A stretch of DNA of 64,000 bases from Eublepharis macularius (Eukaryota > Chordata > Lepidosauria > Squamata > Eublepharidae). A program made the translations under genes and the position numbers. The DNA is taken from the NCBI RefSeq assembly GCF_028583425.1, contig NC_072794.1, forward strand, positions 26,843,232 through 26,907,231, read 5' to 3'. This document shows positions 56,673-64,000 of the stretch, in pieces (the stretch's first letter is position 1; each line of letters begins with the position of its first letter). Under the pieces are notes generated by a model. It had not been told where the DNA came from. It worked only from the letters and a program-made list of their open reading frames with translations, and ran no database searches.

Positions 56673-56856
56673 AGAGCAAAGTTTGGGTCCAGTAGCATCT
56701 TAAAGGCCAACTAGATTTCCAGAGCCTGCGCTCTTTTTATCAGATTAAAAGCTCCTTTTCTCAGATATCTCATTAAGGTAGCTCTGACTCTCGAAAGCTC
56801 ATACCCCGGAAATCTAGTTGGTCTCCTAAGGTGCTACTTGAGCCAAATCTTGCTCT
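56673..56856. repeat. Inverted dimer of the Penelope-tail repeat
   Basis: Arm 56673-56720 (AGAGCAAAGTTTGGGTCCAG, TAGCATCTTAAAGGCCAACT, AGATTTCC) and inverted arm 56808-56856 (GGAAATCTAGTTGGTCTCCT, AAGGTGCTACTTGAGCC, AAATCTTGCTCT). The centre keeps GCTCTGACTCTCGAAAGCTC, which is the stem-GAAA part of the hammerhead-like unit with its CTGANGA eroded. It lies about 150 bases upstream of the CpG island. Confidence 0.7.
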
Positions 56857-56892
56857 TCAACCGACCAACATGGCTACCTGTCTGAAACTATC

Positions 56893-57285
56893 ATTATACA
56901 GAGCCAGCAAGCCTCTGAATGCCAGTGCTAGCACGTGGCATTAGGCGAAGGCCTCTATGTCCTGTTGGCCAGCCCCCCCTCCCCCCAGTGGCCCAGGTGA
57001 GCCTGATCTCATCAGATCTTGGAAGCTAAGCAGGGTTGCTCTTGGTTAGTAATTGGATGGGAGGCCTCCAAAAAATACCAGGGCTGCAGAGGCAGGCAAT
57101 GGCAAGCCACCTCTGTTAGTATCTTGCCATGAAAACCCCACCAGGGGTCACCATAAGTCAGCTGTGACTTGACGGCAATCTACACCCCCACCAGGGCAAC
57201 TGGTTGGCTATTGTGTGAAACTAGTGCTGGACTAGATGGACCACTGGTCTGATTCAGCAGGGTTCTTAATGTTCTTATGACATAA
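56893..57285 (+). repeat. Interspersed repeat split by a 5S SINE
   Basis: Left part AAGCCTCTGAATGCCAGTGC ... CTCTATGTCCTGTTGGCC and right part GGGCAACTGGTTGGCTATTG, CTGGACTAGATGGACCACTG, GGTTCTTAATGTTCTTATG. The same family is uninterrupted at 41797-41960. Confidence 0.65.
56990..57185 (+). repeat. 5S-rRNA-derived SINE, best copy
   Basis: 5S-like core CCTGATCTCATCAGATCTTG, GAAGCTAAGCAGGGTTG (box A), TTGGTTAGTAATTGGATGGG and AGGCC (box C region). The body reads GCAATGGCAAGCCACCTCTG, and the tail GGGTCACCATAAGTCAGCTG then TGACTTGACGGCAATC. The tail matches the 3' end of the BovB at 53514-53545, so BovB-type reverse transcriptase probably moved it. Confidence 0.85.
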
Positions 57286-57357
57286 TATAATACAGTTAAA
57301 TCCTTAACAGCGTTGAACCGTCATTTGCGGAACCAACTAGGTGATAATGGATGTAAT

Positions 57358-58100
57358 CGCTTCTCGGCCTTTTGGCTTTGAGGCTAAACATTCTCTACCA
57401 AGTTATCTGTTCTTATCAGTTCAATAGGGCGGCATGTCCCCCATTGGCCGGTGGTTTGGACTGCACATATGACCTTTCACACATACACTTTCCTACTACA
57501 ACTGCGCTGAGAAGAGGCAATGCAAACATTAGCTTCCGTCTCTTTGGGACAATTCTAATCAGTTTAATATCTGATAATGGATGGCTAAATACAGAGTGGA
57601 GATGATACCAGCTTTTGTGTGAAACGAGATTGTTTGATATGCCAGCAAACTGTTGGGCTGGGTGTTGGTCTCCCTCTTCCACCCATCTGTGCTGGTTTCA
57701 GGAGGAGGTCTGTCTATCATCTGCAAAACAACTATTAACATTATTGAAGCGCTACCAATTCAGCCTTTGATACTTACTTGATACTTATCTGGTTTGTCTT
57801 CATTGGTTGGACATTCAAACCGCCTGAGGAGGAAAGACTTTCAGGACCGGTTGGATATATTTATTTATTTCCTCTTGTATACAGCAATAGAGATTGTAAT
57901 GAAATGTATCTCTGATGTACAGAGGATATAGGACTATATGACTGCTTTTGTACTAGATTTGAGTATATATATTTTTTTGTAGTTTGCACTTTACGCTTTG
58001 AACACTTTTGCACCATAAGAGTGAATATATATTACATTGGTAATAATTGTGTATATAGTCTCCTCTTACTCCTGGGCAGTTGTGCCTCTCTTTGGTGATT
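57358..58100 (+). repeat. Sequence with a U2 snRNA-derived head
   Basis: It begins with the first 22 bases of U2 snRNA (ATCGCTTCTCGGCCTTTTGG...), then about 26 unrelated bases, then U2 again (TATCTGTTCTTATCAGTT). A second U2-like stretch AATCAGTTTAATATCTGATA is at 57556. The remainder is not U2. A U2 gene should be about 190 bases with a 3' stem-loop, which is absent, so this is not a working gene. It may be a U2-headed SINE or a U2 pseudogene joined to another repeat. The right limit is approximate. Confidence 0.6.
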
Positions 58101-59224
58101 ACGTTATTACAAAGGTAGCCCCTCCCTTGCTTTGTTCAGACTTTTAATCTCAGCATGTGATTGTAACATGGTCAGCTCATTCCCAAACCACGAGAAAGAA
58201 ATATTTTACATATTTGTGTGTGAAACAGAATAGATGCAAATTTGAGTCTTAAATTATTAAAACAGGCAGGAATACTCTCCTGTATTTAAGGGGGGGGGAG
58301 CTTTCTGGAAGAAGGACACAAAGCATATTGGGAAGAGAGGGTCTTCTAGCCTAACCCTCCTTTCCCTTGCTTTGTTGATTTTCTGCTTGCAGGGAATTGA
58401 TTTTGAGTGAGCCTTCACACATTCCAAGCTCCACATGTAGTTGATGCAGACCACCCTACCATTTCAGATCTCTACAACTTCATTCGGTTTCATTGACTGA
58501 GGGAGACTTGTGCTGGGATCATACTAGTTTTTCCATTCAACATTCTCAATTTCCCTCCTAGCTGGCAGCCTACATCCCCTGTGGTTTTTATCCACACAGG
58601 TCCCATATTCCATGCAGAGCCTTTTGGGTGGTCAAAAGGGGCCCTTCCTTCCTCTTTTGCCAGTGAAAACGCTGATAGGATATAACCCATTGTTGCAATG
58701 AAATAAACAGGACGTTTTCGCTGTAAGGTTCTAGCCTGTGTCTTTTCTTGCTATGTTAGTTTTCTACTTGAAGCAAGATTCATGTAGAAGAGTATTCAAA
58801 ACCTCTCTGGGCTAGTAAACACTCAGTATCTAATGAATAAGCACTCAAGAACCTATCCTGTTAGAAGTCTGAAGTGACAAAGACTTTGGCCTCCTTTCTC
58901 TTACATTACATGTGTGGGTGCCGCTTATTGCCAGGCAACACGGTACCTTGTTCACAGGTCCACCCTGGGTCTCACTGGCATGACAAGCAGTTGGAGTTCC
59001 ATGTTGAAACTTAATTTGCATTCATGTGAGGTTTGGACTTGGGGCTGCAGAAAGAGGGAAGTTACACCTTCAACACCCCTGCACTGTTTTCCTAACCTGA
59101 AATGGCACCAGGCTTGGTTTCCCTGCTGGTGAAACATACTCATGTGTATGTTTCTCCAATGGGGTAAATAGCAGCGCTGCACAGCCACCAAGTCAGAAAA
59201 ATGGGGTGGAGAGGAAAATTTTAT
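58101..59224. other. Intergenic, no feature seen
   Basis: AT-rich sequence upstream of SOAT1; a short G run near 58290. No gene or repeat recognised. Confidence 0.45.
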
Positions 59225-59323
59225 TTGTTCATTTATTTAGAACATTTCTATGCTTCCTCTCCAGGAACCTGCCTGAGGTGGCTTACAACATAAAGTAATA
59301 AAAACAATACGTTAAAACATATA
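59225..59323 (-). repeat. L2/CR1-like tail fragment
   Basis: TTATTTAGAACATTTCTATG, CTTCCTCTCCAGGAACCTGC and GAGGTGGCTTACAACATAA, the same family as 27295-27360. The hAT element at 59332 inserted in or beside it. Confidence 0.5.
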
Positions 59324-59331
59324 ATTAAAAT

Positions 59332-59589
59332 CAGGGCTTTTTTTCAGCTGGAACACGGTGGAACGGAGTTCCGGAACCTCTTGAAAATGGTCACATGGCT
59401 GGTGGCCCCGCCCCCTGATCTCCAGACAGAGGGTAGTTTAGATTGCCCTCCACACTGCTGCAGCGCTGAAGGCAATCTAAACTACCCTTTATCTGGAGAT
59501 CAGGGGGCGGGGCCACCAGCCATGTGACCATTTTCTCCAAGGGCAACCCACTGAGTTCCACCACCTCTTTTCACAGAAAAAAAGCCCTG
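59332..59589. mobile_element. Complete palindromic hAT-type fold-back element
   Basis: 258 bases from CAGGGCTTTTTTTCAGCTGG to CACAGAAAAAAAGCCCTG, flanked by the 8-base duplication ATTAAAAT (59324-59331 and 59590-59597). Almost the whole element is one palindrome: GGTCACATGGCTGGTGGCC, CCGCCCCCTGATCTCCAG and GTAGTTTAGATTGCC in the left half recur inverted in the right half. No coding capacity. Partial relatives at 8775-8900 and 10760-10852. Confidence 0.9.
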
Positions 59590-59597
59590 ATTAAAAT

Positions 59598-59700
59598 CCA
59601 GCAGGATTTTTGTCCAAGATTTTGGAAAATCTTGTTGGTCTCCAAGGTGCCACTGTACAAAAATTCTGCTGTTCTACTGCAGACCAACATGGCTACCCAC
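59598..59700. repeat. Penelope-tail family copy, inverted dimer
   Basis: CCAGCAGGATTTTTGTCC and ACAAAAATTCTGCTG are inverted, with AAATCTTGTTGGTCTCCAAG, GTGCCACTG and CTACTGCAGACCAACATGGC of the family. Confidence 0.55.
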
Positions 59701-60429
59701 CCAATTGAAATCCAGAATGTTAAAAGCCCTAACCCAGCATAAAGCATAGATTTTTTTTAAAAAAAACTCTTCTTGTCCTGAACCATGGTCCCAATCTGAA
59801 TTGGGCCCTTCATGCTTGGGAATTAAGTTACCAAATAGAGAAAAGGAAAAAAAAAACACTGTGATAGAACAAACTACTATGTCATAACAAAAACCTTTTG
59901 CAAAATATACATTTGTTTCATTAATCTGTTATATTGTTGTTGTGTTTTATAACGTGTCCAAAAATAACCACACTATACCAAACTACAATTTTTACCCACA
60001 ATGTTAACAATCAGCTGTAGAACTACAGTTGCCAGTCCCCTGCTCCCACCTTCTGCCACCCACCACCACTTTCCTTGGCTGGCGGGGGGTGGGGGGGAGG
60101 CATGGGAACGTGCCTCCTGGAATGTGCTTGTGGACAACATGGTGCGCTTCTGTGCACCACACTGGGCCAAAATGGGCCCCAAACAGGCCAAATCACCCGT
60201 TTATGGGGAAACAGAATGATCACCCAGTTGAAACTCCTTTCACACGTGTCTTCCTCAGAAGTTGCAAGCTTCTCAGATGTATGATTACTCAATCTGGAAC
60301 TAATGATACAATTACATAATAAAACCACAAAAGTGAAAAAGCCTGTGTAATTCTTCTGTATTATATTAGATTGTAACTTACCTTGTTACTGTATATCACA
60401 AGCCAATCCTAACCCTTTCTGTTGGAACA

Positions 60430-63400
60430 TAAGAGCAAGTCTCCGGTAGAACCTATCAGACTAACAAAATTTGTGGTCGAGTATGAGTGAGCCACAGCTC
60501 ACTTCTTCAGATAGAGCTAAAATGGGAGTCCATCTGTCCTTATATCTTGGAAAGTGGAGAGATTGCAGAAGCCAAATGATAATAGCAGGTGTATTGAATA
60601 GGGTGGGGTATGCAGAGGGATAGTGGGTGTGGAGAAATTAGCATTAGTAATGAGACAAGAAGCCAAATGTTGACACAGATGTTCTCAATGTTCTAAAGGC
60701 TCATTAACCTTAAAAACTTTTGTGAAATATAAGCATTTGCAACTGCATTTACATTCTTGAATCATTTAAAGATATTTTACTCTCTCCTCCCAATGAAAAA
60801 GTCGTTAGATACAATGTAAAGGAAAGATGAAAAATCCAAATTCTGATTGAGACCATATGGCACCTGTGTTTGCAATTTATGTATTGAAACTTGTTTCCTG
60901 CTGTAGCAATGCTGCATCAATCCGATTGTAGGGATATGGTACAACTTGTAAACTACCCAAAACCATATATCATCAGGTGCATGACCCTTCTCAATAAAGT
61001 GTGGTACCATGGGAGCATCTGATACATATCCTAGAATTATGCTCTATTATTGTGATTTTCACCGGTCCAGTACTGCTTCCAACATATAATAAATTACATG
61101 GGCATTTGATTATGTAGATTATCTCCCTGGTGTTACAATTAGAAAAATGTGTCAGCTTAACAGAAAATGGCCTCTTAGGATGTATAAACTCCTTGATTTC
61201 CATTGCTAGCTCACATACCAAACAGCTGCCACATTTGAAATGCTCTAGGGTACCCACCTGTTCCATTTTATTATGTCCTGCATTTGATCTAATCAACATA
61301 TCTCTTATGCTCTTCATTTTCCTAAAACCAATATGAGGATTGCTATTGCACCCTAGTATCTCAGAAACCGGGCGCCAATGTTTATAAATAATTCTTTTGA
61401 TAAATTCTGCCATGACGCTATGTTGAAAAGCACATGTTAAAATATTCTGGACTGTCTAGGGCTCGTCTTTGAGTAAATCTTCTCTAGCCACTGTTTTGCT
61501 CCCCGAATTACATCCATTGGATATCCCCAATTTACAAACTACTTAACCATTCTGCTACATTCCATAGTAAAATCCCACTTATCTGTAGAATTCCATTTGA
61601 TTCTAAGAAACTGGCCATACAGTTATTGCATAAATGTGGTAGATGAAAAGATTTATAATGTAAATTTGTATTCCTATCCATGGGCTTAAAGAAGTTCCTC
61701 ATGGCTATTTCATTCCAATTATTTTTATACAATATCAAGAAACGAAATAGACTTTTCATGAAACTGACCAACAAATTTAATAGTTTCATGAATAGGATCA
61801 GTCCATGTACAGAAATCTTCTATCCTCTCTCTACTATCAAAAATGATGAAAATATCATCTACGTAGTGTTTGTATAATACGCTGTTTTTATAAAAGGGAT
61901 TTACTTCTGGAATACACAGAACTTCCTTTTCTAAAGGAGTCATAAACAGATTAGCCACACTAGGTGACCAAGGGCTCCCCATGGCAACCCTTTCATCTGC
62001 AAATAAAATTAATCCTTATATCTAAAATAATTTTTCCTTAGTAATATATCAATAAATTCCATCAGAAAAAAGCTGGGGAGGCCTATTGGGATGCAGGTCC
62101 AGTATAATTTCTAGGACTGTTCTTACTTCATCATGTGGAATATTTGTGTAAAAAGCAGAAGCATCCATTGTTACAAAACCAGAACGACCTGGGACTTGTT
62201 TCTTTTCTATTTTGTTTATGAGATCCTTAGTATCGTTAATAAAAGATGCTGACCCTACCTACAAAAGGTTTCAGAAATGTACTGTGAAAGTGGTTCCAGG
62301 ACTGACCCTGAACCTGACACAACTGGACATCCCAGTGGAGGAAAACCAGTGGATTTTGGGTATAACATAAAACACGGGGACCCTAGGATGATCATTTAAC
62401 AAAAAATTGAAAGTGGACTCATCTATATAATTCATGTTCACTGCCTCCTGTAATGTGATTTTAATGATCTGCTTTATTTGATTAGTGGGATCTTTATTAG
62501 CAATCTCATAGCAGGAACGATCACTCCGTTGTGTAACCTCCACGTTGAGTTCAAGATGACCTTTATTGGCCTGCTTAATAACAATTGTTTCATCCTTAGC
62601 CAGATTCTTCAAAGCTCTATGCTCTTGTAATGTCAAATTATGTCTGTTGGTACTATAAAAATGTTCCAAATTGTCTAAATCTCTCAATACCCGCTTTTCA
62701 AAACCTGCAAAGATGGATCATTAACTGCTGGCAAGAAAGTAGATTTTGGTCGGAATTTAGTGTCCTCTGTATACATCAAATTCCCCCCAAATGATGTTAA
62801 TTCTAATTGTCTTATTAACAGAAAAAATTCACCCTTGTTTGAAAAGCATTATACCTAGGAGTTGGTACAAATCCTAAACCTAGGTTCAGCACCCTTTGTT
62901 CTATAGTTGTGGGGATGTGGAAGGATAGATTAGTAAATCCCTTCCTCCCTCTCCTGTACAGGAAAAACTTTTTTAAAAAGTTCCCTGGCCTTTTTAGGCT
63001 TTCTCTCCAAATATGGTCTGCTAATACCGTAATCCTCCCCAGAATTCAAATGTGTCAAATCAGCACCTGAAACCCTCTTTTTGATTGGTGAAGTAGAAAA
63101 CTACAATTTATATACCTTGGCCAATGTATACTCCCTTGAGTCTCTATTGAATTTTCGAAGTTTAATATCCCTTTGTTCGCAAATTGCTCGATACTCGTCT
63201 CCATTTCCACTATACGCATGTCAAACGCATTAGGCATGGCAGTTTGCTCCAATGACTCAATACTAGTTTTTAGAGAATACATCTCCTGATTAGACTTCTC
63301 TGTTATTAATAACATAAGGTCCATGGAGCATTTATTTACTATTGAGAACCATTTTAACCTGAACTCTTCATTGTCGAAAAACATAGCCGGAGCTTTCTGA

Positions 63401-63470
63401 ATTCTGAGCCCCCAAGGAATAAAATTTGCCTTTACATAATCTGTCAGGGAGACAGCATGTAAAAATAATC
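60430..63470 (-). mobile_element. Penelope-like retroelement, nearly full length, broken
   Basis: Minus-strand coding fragments appear in the right order: an N-terminal region with LGLGFVPTP-type motif (about 62860-62880); NLTLQEHRALKNLAKDETIV then PVFYVIPKIH of the RT N-terminus (62271-62687); MGSPWSPSVANLFMTPLEKE and YKHYVDDIFII of the RT core (61725-61982); and HFKCGSCLVC, YIIKCPCNLLYVGSS of the GIY-YIG endonuclease (60991-61413). The C-terminal HFIEKGHAPDDIWFWVVYKL ... VPYGLNQNLDFSSF is at 60777-61010. A hammerhead-like end is at 60487-60510. Several breaks are present, so it is inactive. End points are approximate. Confidence 0.88.
60487..60510 (-). ncRNA. Hammerhead-like half-core at the Penelope-like 3' end
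   Basis: The minus strand reads CTGAAGA then AGTGAGCTGTGGCTCAC, a perfect 6-bp stem GTGAGC/GCTCAC with a 4-base loop. The expected GAAA after the stem is missing; TCATAC follows directly. Hammerhead ribozymes are known in Penelope-like elements. Here the motif lies about 270 bases beyond the last coding fragment. Confidence 0.5.
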
Positions 63471-63709
63471 TAGTTTTTCTTTTTTAAAAACAATAATTGA
63501 GCCCAGTCCACATTTGCACTGCCAGATTGTTCTTCCAACATAGTTGGGATGTTTGACAAGATTCTTTATTTGCTTCAGTATATGCAAATTGATTGCTCCA
63601 CTGTGGGACTATAGCACCAACCGTAAATCATTGCCTAAATACATACATTTGCAAATGAAAGGGAGGCATTACCTCAGAGAGATCATTCCAGTGATTTAAT
63701 GGATACTAA

Positions 63710-63797
63710 CAGTGAAATCCTAAGCAGAGTTACGCCAGTGTAAGTCCATTGAAATCAATGGGCTTAGAGTGGAGAAACTCTGCTTAGGATTTCACTG
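63710..63797. mobile_element. Small MITE with perfect inverted ends
   Basis: 88 bases with inverted ends CAGTGAAATCCTAAGCAGAG and CTCTGCTTAGGATTTCACTG and an inner palindrome CCATTGAAATCAATGG. The CAGTG...CACTG ends suit hAT, but no flanking 8-base repeat is visible. Relatives at 19870-19945 and 24938-25023. Confidence 0.75.
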
Positions 63798-63828
63798 CAA
63801 GGCACAGGGTAACAAAGCAACATATTTA

Positions 63829-64000
63829 ATAAAAATAATAACATTCAATTTATATACCACCCACTCAGAGTGGCTTACAAAGTATGTTATCTCCACAACA
63901 ATCACTGTGTGAGGTGATGGGCTGAGTGAGCTCTAGTGAGCTGTGACTAGCCCAAGGTCACCCAGCTGGCTTCAAGCAGAGGAGTGGGGAATCAACCCCA
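63829..64000 (-). repeat. tRNA-derived SINE (family A), cut by window end
   Basis: Tail ATAACATTCAATTTATATAC, body GTGAGGTGATGGGCTGAGTG, and GGAGTGGGGAATCAACCCCA at the edge, which is the start of the reversed B box. Confidence 0.82.

Noticed and set aside
56990-57110. Functional 5S rRNA gene
   Set aside because: The core is diverged, lacks the normal 5S ends, and continues into a SINE tail.
57358-57550. Functional U2 snRNA gene
   Set aside because: Only the 5' end and a short inner block match; the Sm site and 3' stem-loops are missing.
57800-57850. A further hammerhead-like core (CTGAGGAGGAAAGACTTTCA)
   Set aside because: CTGAGGA and a hairpin are present, but GAAA does not follow the stem; too weak to count.

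Overview
This is eukaryotic, vertebrate DNA: one split gene with canonical GT-AG introns, a CpG-island promoter, and large introns full of interspersed repeats. The repeats (BovB/RTE LINE, 5S-rRNA-headed SINE, tRNA-headed SINEs with L2-like tails, Penelope-like elements, hAT fold-backs, an L1 3' end) point to a squamate reptile, gecko-like at a guess. There are no bacterial, viral or CRISPR features.

The only protein gene recognised is SOAT1 (sterol O-acyltransferase 1, ACAT1), on the minus strand and apparently whole. Fifteen coding exons run from the ATG at 45658 down to the TAA at 4986. They add up to 1644 bases in one open frame (547 residues; human SOAT1 has 550), and every junction is GT-AG with matching phase. 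A non-coding first exon probably ends at 56089 inside a CpG island (about 55540-56520). The 3' UTR lies below 4986 and probably fills much of 1-4985. The FYxDWWN motif, the active-site His and Asn and the two C-terminal cysteines are kept, so the product should be an ER membrane enzyme that esterifies cholesterol.

Layout: 1-4985, 3' UTR and possible downstream flank; 4986-26622, exons 16-4, rather close together with small repeats, a 5'-truncated L1 split by a hAT element next to exon 10, and a 630-base fold-back in intron 6; 26623-45540, large introns 3 and 2 with a GC-rich block, a short Penelope-like copy and many SINEs; 45541-45674, exon 2 with the start codon; 45675-56088, intron 1 with a BovB LINE; 56089-56520, exon 1 and promoter; 56521-64000, intergenic repeats, including a 5S-SINE, a U2-snRNA-headed sequence, a palindromic hAT element and a fairly complete but broken Penelope-like element.

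The most interesting structure is in the repeats. Several dispersed elements carry a half hammerhead-ribozyme signature (CTGANGA, then a hairpin whose paired bases differ but stay complementary from copy to copy, then GAAA). One copy has a perfect 52-base tandem duplication that starts exactly at the GAAA. Others are arranged as inverted dimers. The window also holds a BovB LINE together with 5S-headed SINEs that share its 3' tail.
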